From: Chitinophaga sp. CF418
GTDB taxonomy: Bacteria > Bacteroidota > Bacteroidia > Chitinophagales > Chitinophagaceae
Assembly: GCF_900142925.1 (NCBI RefSeq)
Contig: NZ_FRCN01000003.1
Coordinates: 617,902 to 681,901 of the forward strand
DNA: 64,000 nucleotides
Reading direction: 5' to 3'
Of this stretch, positions 46,701 through 53,700 are shown in pieces. A model generated the notes under the pieces. That model was not told the DNA's origin. It made no database searches and saw only the letters and a program-made list of their open reading frames with translations. Every line of letters begins with the position of its first letter. Position 1 is the stretch's first letter. The translations under genes were made by a program, and so were the position numbers.

Positions 46701-47033
46701 ATCTTCTGAAAAAGTGATCAGCGCCGCCGGGCTTGTAAGCGACAACATCTGTAATACACGTGCTGGCGCCTGGTCAATATCCAGGGGTACATATACCTGG
46801 TTGGTCTTGAAACATGACAGCATAGCAACAGCCAGCCTGATGCTGGAGTGCATAACGACACCCACATTACTGCCTGGTGTAATACTGAGCGACAATAACA
46901 CATGAGACAATCTGTTGCTTTCTTCAGAAAGCGCTTCATAGCTGATTACATCATGCGACTCTTCAATAGCTACCTTGTCCTTCAGTAAAGCGGCCTTGCT
47001 TTCTATAACGCTATGGATAAATGATTTCGACAT
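31791..47033 (-). CDS. NRPS-4: A-T-(C-A-T)x4-TE, termination synthetase
   Basis: The 5080-residue protein starts directly with an adenylation domain; its C domain is the last domain of NRPS-3. Approximate landmarks: A1 (TSGTTG at ~199), T1 (~584), C1 (~781), A2 (~1296), T2 (~1683), C2 (~1876), A3 (~2346), T3 (~2721), C3 (~2908), A4 (~3381), T4 (~3753), C4 (~3948), A5 (~4421), T5 (~4796), thioesterase (4840-5080; GFSFGG Ser about 4928, LLLLDRD, GDHYDA). Codes read by eye: A1 and A2 DAKQVAMILK; A3 and A5 DLTKIGEVGK (Asn-like); A4 DMLQIGMIYK (nearest to Gly code). All domains keep A10 Lys (NGKVDR) and carrier Ser. No epimerization domain. The TE releases or cyclises the peptide. The start ATG lies 33 bases after the methyltransferase stop. 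Confidence 0.95.
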   Translation of the reverse strand: MSKSFIHSVIESKAALLKDKVAIEESHDVISYEALSEESNRLSHVLLSLSITPGSNVGVVMHSSIRLAVAMLSCFKTNQVYVPLDIDQAPARVLQMLSLTSPAALITFSEDLDKLQQFLLQRNVHIPLLIGLPAAAYTLLADLQLDASMIETQESGYTVARLAGDIYTCETLTLSAFSTTLPDIPQQADDSNYIFFTSGTTGTPKGILGCHESLSHYIHWHAGELNIDESTRISQLAPVTFDASLKDILTALSTGATLCIPDPAVRYQLPALVKWLYNSGIMLLQTVPSLFRLITRAMKEQQIILPQLKHVVLAGEKLYGKDVLNWRAAAGEHTVIYNMYGLTETTILKSCYRIPHWEWQPGEVIPVGKAISNTQLAVINESGLCTGGEIGDVYIKSPYVTKGYINQQDVQTLFVQNPLVKDRKDIVCRTGDLGRYRPDGMLELLGRRDEQVKIHGVRVELDAVKSSMLKQEGVDQVELVVYQDDDFQQELICYYIGNPRKDADLRKLLAEELPVSHLPAHYVWLASFPLNINGKVDRKRLPRPEQLLAGQQFDAPHAGLEQQLLTIWQAILGITNISRDASFFVNGGSSLKAIQLISRIYKEHDVQLTIADIFKHTSIAGQAVLIRDAKKAVFQSISPVAAQPHYALSYSQRRLWLQSQRLLDAQPFNGLETYRLKGKLNREAITAAFYTVLERHESLRTVFILHNGEPRQKICGLAESGFAITFQDISSGEDIGLIISQRQKEVVETPYNLEKGPLLRIVLLQTAAEEFTLLFGIHHIVSDEWSMQLMIKELLLLYNAYHDGQGNPLSPLQLQYKDYAAWQIAQVEDSEHSTHRKYWLEHLGGEIQALLLPVDRQRPQIPTYRGAQYHFNIDKGRSTAFQAYLNKQEATLFMGLVALVKTLLFRYTGQSDIVIGTPVAGREHTELEDQVGYYLNTLALRTQVDGNAGFSALLEAVKYCAVNGFQHQAYPFDLLVDELGADADPARNPLFDVAIVLQNVQLDTSAVQEMKGIEIEMAPSLLSISKGDLRFQFSIRNDVLEAGIEYNTDLFNRSRITTISEDLDRLLTAILATPDSSIRTLAYHNKSVPEGAVSFDKRQLIKSHKPVYQLFAETAALYPLHVAIEEETGSVSYEELEKDSNRLARLLKAKGVTPGDAIGVVLTSGINLVTAMLAVMKSGGIYLPLDLRQPRRILSGILEQLAPVILITDSSSLQDVKGMAGDIPLLLEMPASGEEILNELDIEFSSLIGIEKRPYRCFTPEGLLPEYEVLPEELSSAALDVIIPDDAPAYVFYTSGSTGVPKGIKGNHRSLSHYIQWHGKEFAVDIDSRISQIAPVTFDASLKDILVALTSGATLCIPAPDTRQRIPSLVKWLSDTRISIVQTVPSLFRLITREMEESGIGLPGLRHVVLAGERLYGRDVLNWKKVNDGKARLSNMYGLTETTILKSCYHIDGPDWEPGEVLPVGRPIEDTSIAVINNGLLCVEGEIGEIYISSPYVTLGYTDPILTDALFVPNPLLEDDRFLVCRTGDIGRYRSEGILELLGRRDDQVKLHGVRVELDSIRQALLGLEEIRQVELIVQQDEELVQELICYYSGKEYEATTLRALLENELPLTHLPVHYIFMEVFPLNINGKVDRKKLPKPSDRKEQEGNDQPHEGIEEQLAGIWKAILRVDKVGRNTSFFTIGGSSLKAIQLISRIYKELEIQLTIADIFNHTTIAAQAVLISGTNAQQYQQISIAPVQQDYPLSHGQRRLWVIDQLEENMVAYSRPLAYTLQGALDQTALQQAFLKVIEKHESLRTIFPLVNGTPRQKVVPAEDLDFTIVTHDLSDGSGTVEQYKQLLAATPFSLSQWPLLRVWLLKLSADQYTLLLAVHHIVSDEWSMQVFVKEVISAYNAFHRGEAYQYKPLPLQYKDYAVWQLEQLSDDRLQEHRNFWHNTLSGELPVLELPLDRPRANNRTYNGEQLRIHLPATLRASLKEVAGTTGATLFMGLVATVKALLYRYTGQTDIIVGTTIAGREHLQLEEQIGFYVNTLALRTVIDGNAAFPALLDQVKHVMLAAFDHQVYPFDKLVDELDIPRDLSRFPVFDVAVVMQQGMQTEESIPQMDDLQVEEDRVGVTTSLYDLTFWFLDRGDGITLTLEYNTDLFARERIEFMGRHFGKLLEQLCGGAAVIDADFLDVEEKDRLLHVFNKPIAPPGKDTLPGLFSNRSPAWSDLPAIICEGRQMSFATLDDYTNRLAVHLISHYGVKPGDIVALLSSRNEWALVSVLAVLKAGAAYVPMDITYPVQRISYILKDTAAVLLITDEEIAVADVPVLHTAGISTEITQWESGLLPVVSPEDVAYVMYTSGSTGNPKGVIIQHKAVLNYLLWANSWYFNDQRGNVFSVFTSLSFDLTITGLFSGLLRGDSVHLFPGENIEQVLSDTFNNAAVNAVKLTPSHISALELLDITATSVSTIIAGGEELHSGHIRILRQLNPDIRIFNEYGPTETTVGCTVYEVKNDDRIYIGTPVANAQILVLDDKLQLSPAGIEGEIFIGGTGVAAGYLAQPQLTAEKFIHHTLTDQLLYRSGDRGRWYFNGQLGYAGRRDEQHKIRGYRIETAEIAQALSAYPGVNEVFVTVLTQKEDKQLVAYYTAEHSIATTDLRAHLSRSLPEYMVPTWYVQLDAVPLNSNGKVDKVKLPAPLTTAGDQYVAPRNKLEKQLAAIWMDILGVSQVSVSDNFFTSGGHSLKAMQLVARVYKDLSVKITLKDVFKYPVLEAQASFIQSSKREQYIAIPSAAPATYYPVSYAQQRLWVLHQFDGIDLAYSITEIFEYEGKLDLDRLATAFDILINRHEVLRTVFDTIDGKPVQMVRQTTGFSLHSESADNNLQAKIAAFTRQPFDLSNGPLLRAAVFSASDTHHYLVLVIHHIIADEWSLQVLKRELTIIYTALENKEEIRLPVLPVQYKDYTNWQRNNRNSDALLGQQAYWKSKLQEELPVLELPADFPRPPVQRFEGGNYYHTIPAEVLVALQSLVAGNQATLFMGLVAAVKSLLYRYTGQKDIVVGTPVAGREHPDLEDQIGLYVNTLVLRTTLTGDEGFASNLLAVRETALEAYANQEYPFNLLVEDIDINRDVSRSAIFDVMIVLRDADEEVPVGGTGRRDEELDMHLGGSKFDITFYFKQQPEGLQLQIEYNRELFTHTRIARMGQHLHKLIKAAVAAPSTPISRLSYLSIEEEQALLHSYNDIAEEFPPFTPLGTLIGRHAAATPEAIALITGNRQITYTELNKRADRLAAYLQHNGYAGANKLVAAMVDRNEWLLIAILGILKSGAGYLPLDITAPAERLQYLLETSGATAVVAGVEEIPLLSFYEGRIITEELLSDTAVISHEVQAGDLAYVIYTSGSTGKPKGVMISHGSVYNLFLGLSKKTGISNTDKLLAITTASFDMSVLELFLPLINGATVVLASREEVHSPEALQLIMQQGITFMQATPGMWHLLTESGWNGTEELTIITGGDALSASLAQRLLDRCKVLWNMYGPTETTIYCTWHRVIKADESQILGSGLSNMSGYILDANLQLLPVGVPGVIYFSGPGIATGYLGQPELTASRFIDNPYNPGTVMYNTGDVCSWTEEGLIRFNGRADFQVKIRGYRIEPGEIQALMIKLEGITHATVLAYGNGADKYLVAYYSTDRDIQPDIVREYLHRFLPDYMVPAHLVLLDAIPLNRNGKVDRARLPVPGLTKAAYIAPETMTEKVLAKIWEEVLGTKNIGRNDNFFTLGGHSLKAIQTASLIYKRLEVKLPLKEIFLRSVLSDLAALIDQSGKQLFSAIPLAPVQEYYPLSNSQERLWIQQQMLNNQETFNMPYTYWLRGQFDRTAFEAAVRLLVERYEILRSVLFVVNDKPVQQVKQYEDFDDWMVFEDLRALPDAEQQGLIAAEEWAGIPISLRKGPLLRLKLWQVKDDQYLFLVCIHHIIADEWSMQVMMRELVILYSACLEGSPNPLEPLPLQFKDFVMWTKNEENIARMAEHQEYWVNRFSGDIPVLELPADRPRPAMPDNTGTRYYSRMQGVLNGKLFSLIKEQEATLMMGLAAIVKLLIYRYTGDKDVILGLPVTGREHPDLQNQIGFFLNTIALRSRIDEERGFDELLREVKANAIAAYDRISFPFEMLVDAVNEYKPLNKRTLFNVMLVLQDEDRKEEDLLNLQDMLVEEASVANEISKFDLTFFFRKQGDDLLLTLEYSTVLFDEARMIHLCEHIHQLIINVGEHPTLPLNRIKYLPSPEETLLLALNNTSAEIPSGTIAAAFREVAAAHPDNNALIAGKTTYTFSALDMLSDKLATCLIQRYQVKSGDVVAIMVNRNEWSLISILAILKTGAAYLPIDSTLPEDRIRYILDDAAATLLMTDHDGFSWNEKVLALKELAKDIDQIVPGTLPVINQEAPAYIIYTSGSTGMPKGVLISHVSLMNYLTFVNRHYFDNTTGHVFGVFSSLSFDLTVTCLLSGLLRGDEVYLTPEEDVLAALKEVFTNDRLTAVKITPAHIRVLATLQLEKTAVNTAIVGGEALLPDHVLILKRLNPQMRIFNEYGPTETTVGCTVSEITCAAHITIGKPIDNAQIYILDELQQLQPVGIEGEIYIGGAGVAIGYLNREELTAARFIPDPFGPGKLYRSGDKGRWNHQGEIEYTGRADEQIKLNGFRIEPGEIASAILKYPGIKEAIVVKTSLQQEEYLVAYYTAPAAVDRKELQQHIGKFLPAFMVPAWFILIPVVPLTTNGKVDKTLLPAPEIDSLTTFVAPRNELESQMAVIWAAVLNLDAVGVTSNFFELGGHSMRAVQLVSRMNKELDLRLSLRDFLGNPTIESLLALADTRGMQMGTLLSLNRKEADLPRMYCFAPLIGTSLLYMELGKALQGIYNCYGLQDAGFDDGKDFDTTIEEKVKRFATTILESEPGKEVVLTGFSFGGTIAFEVAKVLEEKGIRTTLLLLDRDIRDKKKRKQSLELSRDAIQQEVNWLRDWLADVGLEDTHRDHLEKLFYHNLRLSETYEQKGKIKGDIIAFKAKQNIHNDFLHMKDWERYTGGRFTHLFTQGDHYDAITLPRNLQLVVTSITDKDK

Positions 47034-47066
47034 CTGGAATGAAGTTTTGGGAATCTTTGCAATATT

Positions 47067-47729
47067 TCAGGGACGCTGTAGAATGAGTATCAGCCTGTCA
47101 GCCGGCTCCTTTCTGAAATATTTCGGGATAACACGTTGTTCTTTTATGCTGAATCCTGCGGCAAGCGATGCCGCTATCACAGATTCATTATCTGAAGGCC
47201 GCTTTCCTGAAAAAAGTACAGGCAGGCCATAGTCACAAACATTATTGATAAAGAGATGCCCACCGGGCCTGACCAGTACAAACAATTCTGTAAGCAGGTT
47301 TTTATAGTCAACATAGTTCAATACCTGGGAAATAATGATGTTATCGAATACTTCACCAGCTAACTGCTGTTGCAGATCCCGGGCAAAAGAAGCTGCGTTC
47401 ATATCAAGATTGAGCAAGCGGCAACGACCCTGATGCTGCAGCCATTGCAGCGCATCGCTGTCATTCTCCAGGAAAGTGATACTGGCTGACGGAGGCAGTA
47501 CCTCCCTTAGTTCAGGGGAGTATAGCAGCGGAGTGAAAAACGGGCCTATTTCCAGGAGATCACCTTTCAGGTATTTCCTGTTCTTCAGCAAATAGGGGAT
47601 CAGTCTCCTGCCGCCCATTACCATTCTTATCCGGGCGTCCCGGTCAAATTCTTCACCAAACCGGTTGTCTGTGAGCGGCCATCCGCTCCATTCAACCATG
47701 TATTTCTCCGGGATTAAAGCTTCGATCAT
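47067..47729 (-). CDS. SAM-dependent methyltransferase-like protein between two halves of an NRPS module
   Basis: The 220-residue protein has a class I methyltransferase core: LLEIGPFFTPLLY (about 58-70, motif I, though with only the first Gly of GxGxG), acidic FLEND at the end of strand 2 (about 85), FDNIIISQVLNYVD (motif IV) and LVRPGGHLFINNV. The start is the ATG 22 bases after the NRPS-3 stop. The gene sits exactly between NRPS-3, which ends in a C domain, and NRPS-4, which begins with the matching A domain. It could methylate a carrier-bound residue or the finished peptide (N- or O-); the degenerate motif I leaves a non-catalytic role open. Confidence 0.75.
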   Translation of the reverse strand: MIEALIPEKYMVEWSGWPLTDNRFGEEFDRDARIRMVMGGRRLIPYLLKNRKYLKGDLLEIGPFFTPLLYSPELREVLPPSASITFLENDSDALQWLQHQGRCRLLNLDMNAASFARDLQQQLAGEVFDNIIISQVLNYVDYKNLLTELFVLVRPGGHLFINNVCDYGLPVLFSGKRPSDNESVIAASLAAGFSIKEQRVIPKYFRKEPADRLILILQRP

Positions 47730-47750
47730 CAGGGTTTCTTTAGTGGGTTG

Positions 47751-50700
47751 TTAATAAGATTCATCAATATCAGACATGAAATGAATTTGCTGCTTTTCAA
47801 TACGGGCGGCCTGTGTACCTTCCATATAACTGATCCTGCGAAGTAATATTCCGGGGTCAGCAACAACACTGGTTAACAATGCTTTCAGATCCAGGAACAT
47901 CTGTTCTATACGCGGAGCATCAAACAAATCGGTATTATACTCAATATTACCGGCTATACTGCCTTCACTCTCTATAAACTGGAAACGGAGATCTCCTTTG
48001 CTGATATGCAGTTCGGGTAATTCCGCATAAACGGTCACTCCCTCCATAGTAGTATCCTGTCCCTTGTTCAGTTGTATGTTCTGTAAGATCACCGTAACAT
48101 CAAAAACGGGGTTACGGGATATATCCGTACCTGCGCCCAGTTCCTCCACCAGGTGATCAAAGGGATATTCCTGGTGCGCATATCCTTCCAGGGCAACCTG
48201 CTTCACCTGTTCAAGGTAACTACTGAAGGTTTCTTCTCCTGTTAACTTTGTGCGCAGTGCAATCGTGTTGAGATAGTATCCTACCTGATTCTCCAGGTCC
48301 GCATGCTCCCTGCCTGCTACGGGGGTGCCAATGATGATATCTTCCTGTCCGGTGTAACGGTATAATAAAGTCTTCACCAGTGCCACCAGTCCCATGAACA
48401 AAGTGCAGTTACTGTTGGTAAGCAATTGCCGGAATCCACCAGCAAGAGATGCGTCTATACTGAAATGGAAATGCCTGCCATTATATGTTTGGACGGCTGG
48501 TCGCTGAGAACCGGAAGTCAGGGATAAACGAGGCAGTTCTCCTCCCAGCCTTGACAGCCAGTATTCCCTGTGCTCTTTGAACAGACTGTCGTTCAACGAC
48601 TCCATTTGCCAGCGTGCATAATCCCTGTACTGTATTCTTAATGGGGGAAGCGCCGCAGTTGCTCCTTTCAATGCTGCGTTGTATAATAATAGTAGTTCCT
48701 TCAGCATAATCTGCATAGACCATTCATCGGAGATGATATGGTGGATGCCAAAGAGCAGGGTGTACGACGTTGGTCCTGTTTGTAACAGCTGTATCCTTAA
48801 CAATGGTCCCTTATCCAGTTCATAAGGCGTGCCTGCAATCTCCTGTTTGCGCTGTTCGATCTTCTCCTGCCGGGCGGAATCGACAGACAAATCTTCGTAG
48901 ATCATGCTGAATCCTATGCTATCCGCCGGGCAAACACGTTGCTGCGGTTCGCCATCTGCCAGTACGAACACCGTTCTCAGACTTTCATGCCTCTCCAGCA
49001 GAAGCCCGAGTGCCGTTGATAATACCTGCGGCTGTAGGTCACCTTCCAGATAATACACTTCAAGGCCATTAAAAGGCTGTATTTCGCTCAAACGCTGACA
49101 AACCACCCATAACCTTCGCTGCGCATGAGAAAGGGGATAAAAGGCGCTTTCCTGAGATTTTCTGATCTCCTGATAAGTTGCCTTCTTTGCATTGTCCAGT
49201 AATGTTGCCTGTGCGGCAATGGTCGGGTGATTAAATGCATCACCGATAGTCAGCTGCACATCCAGTTCCTTATAAATACGTGAGATAAGCTGTATCGCTT
49301 TCAGCGAAGATCCTCCTGCTACAAAGAAAGAGGTGTTTCGTCCAATACGGGATACCCCCAACAAGCGCTGCCATATACCGAGGAGTATTTGTTCTGTGCC
49401 ATGCAGCGGAGCTTCGTACTGCTCTCCGTCTATGATGTCTTCCGGCCGAGGTAATTTCTTTCGGTCCACCTTCCCGTTAAGGTTGAGCGGGAAGCTTTCC
49501 ATCCATATATAGTATCCTGGCAGATGACTGGCTGGTAACTCATTGGCCAGCTCCTGCCGCAGTTCCTCACTGTCCCAATGCAGACCGCTATAGTAACATA
49601 ACAGGGTCTGCTCATCTTCCTGTTCATGCAGTATCAGTTCTACCTGTATAATACCACTCAGTCTAAGCAAGCTGCTACGAATACCTGCGAGTTCTATCCG
49701 TACACCGTGTAATTTGATCTGCTCATCACGGCGTCCCAACAATTCCAGTGTACCATCCTTCAGGAAACGCCCGAGGTCACCTGTGTGACAAACAAGTTCC
49801 TCCCTATCCTTCACCAATGGATTCTGTACAAAGAGTTGCGTGGTCAAAGAAGTGTCTGTATAGCCCTGCGTCATGTACGGGCTTTTAATATACACTTCTC
49901 CGATCTCACCTTCCACACATAAAACATCATTGCTGATCACGGCAACGCTGGTATGGCTGATCGGGGTGCCCACGGGGATCACCGCCCCTGCTTCATATTC
50001 CCCATCAGAGACCTCATAATAACATTTCAGAATAGTTGTTTCGGTCAGGCCATACATATTAGCGATACGGGCATTGGTATTGACCTTTCGCCACTGGCTG
50101 ATATCACGTCCATACAGCTTTTCCCCGGCGAGCACAATCTGCCTCAGGGAGGGTATATTCCGCTGTTCCTGTAAGAGACTTTTCGTAATAAGTCTGAATA
50201 AAGAAGGTACTGTTTGCAGGATAGTAACACCTGTATCTGACAGCCACCGTCCCAACTGATGCGGCCTGTAGCGATCTTCCGGTGCAGGCATACAGAGTGT
50301 GGCTCCGGCTGTTAATGCCACCAGTATATCTTTTAATGAAGCGTCGAATGTAACAGGAGCCAGCTGACTGATACGGTCAGCAGCATTAACGGCGTAGTGC
50401 TCCCTGTGCCAGTGTATATAATGGGCAAGACTCCGGCTCTTGCCGATAATACCTTTAGGGCTACCTGTTGATCCGGACGTATAGAAAATGTAGGCTGCAT
50501 TATTGCCGGTAACTGGTACCGGACTATCATGCCTTGCAGGAATGTTAGCTTCCTTATAATCCTCCCCTTCAAGTTTCAGCAACTGCAGGTCCTGTGACGC
50601 CACTGCAATAGCAGAGATATCATCCAACTCCAATCCCCTGACAAGAGAACCCATAGAAGATGGTACTCCCAACAGGTAAGGCACAGCAATACCCATGTCA

Positions 50701-53700
50701 GACAATTTCTCAATATGCTCTGAACCAGCGATCAGTATACCCGGATGCTGTGTCTCCAGTATAGTTTTCAGTCTTCCCACAGGTTGATCAACATCCAGCG
50801 GCATATATATAACGCCGGCTTTCAGACAACTGAGCAATGCGGTGACCAGCCGTATGCCGGCAGGTAATAATACGCCTACCGTATCTCCCGGCCCTATACC
50901 CAATACATGCAATGCCTGCTTTAGACGATTACTGTCTGCTTCCAGACTGGCATAGGTGATGCTCTCCAATGGAGTTTCAATAGCATGTTTTGCCGGATAT
51001 TGTGCGGCGATTGCGGAGAACACAGTGTGTATGGCCGGCAACTCCTGTACCGGTATTACTTTATCAAAATCTGCAGCAGCAGCGGGTACCAGGTGATTAT
51101 GATATACATGCTGCTTTATTGGCAAACCGGGAGTCGCAATTATTGAGGCAAGCAATCGATCCAGGTCGCCGGCCATATCAGCCACCCGTTTCTCATCGAA
51201 CAATGCTGTATTATATTCAATACTGCCTTCCAGTAAGCCATTATCAAGCGCAAACTGAAAACGCAGATCTCCCTTACTCGTCTTCACGTCTACCCGTTCC
51301 CTTTCAACACTCAGACCTTGCAATTCCGCATCCGGACCATCGTATACCCTGATATTCTGCAATACGACTACCACATCGAACAAGGGGCTCCTGCTCTGGT
51401 CAGTTCCTGCACCCAGGTCTTCCACCAAAGCATCAAAAGGATATAGCTGATGATCAAAAGCAGACAAGGCGGTTTTCTTTACCCGTTGTAACAGTTCTCC
51501 GAAATGGATATTGCCGGATACCTGCGTGCGTAAGGCCAGGGTATTGAGATAATAACCAATCTGGTCTTCGAGGTCCGGATGATCGCGCCCTGCTACCGGC
51601 GTACCGATAATGATATCTTCTTCTGCCGTGTACCTGAACAGTAAAGCTTTTACCAGCGCAAGCAGTCCCATAAAGGGAGTAGTACCTTCTCTTTCAAGAT
51701 AAGCAATAAATGCGCGGGCATTGGCTGTGCTAATACTGAAACTATGCTGGGCGCCGTCATAAGTCCGGGTTTCCGGCCGTGGACGATCCATGGGAAGTAT
51801 CAATCGTGGTAAGGGGCCTTCCAAAGTCCGTAACCAGTATTGCTGCAGCGTTTGAACCGCGGTACCTGAAAGCTGCCTGCTATGCCAGGCAGCATAATCG
51901 CGATACTGTATTTTTAAGGGAGACAGTGAAATGTCGTGTTTATTAATATAGGCATTATAATGCGCCAGCAGTTCCCTCAACATTAGTTGCATAGACCATT
52001 CATCAGAAATAATATGATGAATGCCGAACAACAACGTGTGTGACTGTTCGTCTGTCTTCACCAGCTGAACTCTCAGGAGTGGGCCTTCCTCCAGGTTATA
52101 AGGCGTTCTGGCTATGGCATTGATCATTTCCTGCGGAACGGCATCAAGCTCCGTATATTTTACATCAAAACCACTTTCTTCTACGGTACGTATACGCTGC
52201 TTAGGCGCTCCGTCTACCAGTACGAATGTGGTGCGCAGGCTTTCATGCCGTTGCAGCAAGGTCTTGAATGCTGCTATTAACGCAGCTGTATCAAGTATAC
52301 CCTGCAGGCGGTATATTTCCAGTCCATTGAACGATAATGAGACGTTTTCCTGTTGTGCAGCTATCCAGATCCTCTTTTGAGCATGTGACAGATCATAATA
52401 CTCCTGTGCCTGTACAGGGGTAATAGTCTGGTATAATGCCTTCTGAGCTTTACCCACCAGGATGGCCTGCGCCGCAATGGTAGGATGGTCAAAAATTTCC
52501 TTAATGGTGAGATGAACCTCTTTCTCTTTAAAGATCAGGGAAATAAGCTGTATAGCTTTTAGCGAAGAACCTCCTGTCACGAAAAATGATTCCTCACGTC
52601 CAATACGTTCTATGCCAAGCAGGCGCTTCCACAGCAGGCTGATATCCTGCTCTATTCCCGGCAAAGGCGCCTTGTATTTGTCGCCGGATAACAGTGCTTC
52701 CGGCTGCGGTAATTTTTTACGGTCCACCTTGCCATTAATATTCAGCGGAAATGCATCCATCCACAGATAGTAAGCCGGCAGATGGCTTGCTGGCAGCAAC
52801 TGTTCCAGTTCCTGCCGCAGCGCTTCGCTCTTCCATTGCTGACCGGTATAATAACAAACCAGTACCTGTCCTCCATCTTCTGCCTGCTGTACGATCAGCT
52901 CTGTTTGTGTAATACCTTCAAGTTGCAGTATGCTGCTGCTTACCGCACCAGGTTCCACCCTCACCCCGTGAAGCTTGATCTGGTCATCGTTACGTCCCAG
53001 TAATTCCAGCATACCATCTTCGCGGTAGCGACCAATATCACCTGTCCGGCATACATATTCCACACGGTCATTCACCAATGGGTTCTTTACGAATAATTTT
53101 TCGGTAAGCGCCGGATCTGTATATCCAAGACTTACAAATGGGCTTTTGATATACACATCTCCTATCTCGCCGGCTACACATAGTACGTTATTCCTGATAA
53201 CAGCTATGCTGGTATTAGCGATAGGCTGCCCCACAGGTACGATATCGCCTGCGGCGCCTTCCCATTGTGTCAGCGGGTAATAGCTTTTCAGTACCGTTGT
53301 TTCCGTAAGACCATACATATTCACTATCAATGCATCATTGCCATTGATTGCCAGCCACTGCTGAATATCCCGGCCGTACAGTCTTTCTCCCGCCAGTACT
53401 ACTAAACGGAGCGACTGCAAACGGCTGTTGGCAGATGCCAGTTCTTTAGTGATCAGCCTGAACAGGGAAGGCACTGTCTGCAGAATTGTAATATTAGCAG
53501 TCGCCAGCCACTTTACCAGTAAAGCCATCTGAAAACGCTCTTCCGGCTCAGGGATGCAAAGTGTGGCACCGCTTGTTAAAGCTACCAGTATGTCTTTCAG
53601 GGAGGCATCAAATGTAGCAGGCGCCAGTTGGCTTATCCTGTCCTTACTTTCCACCTGGTAGGTTTCCCTATGCCAGTGTACATAATGTGCGAGACTTTGA

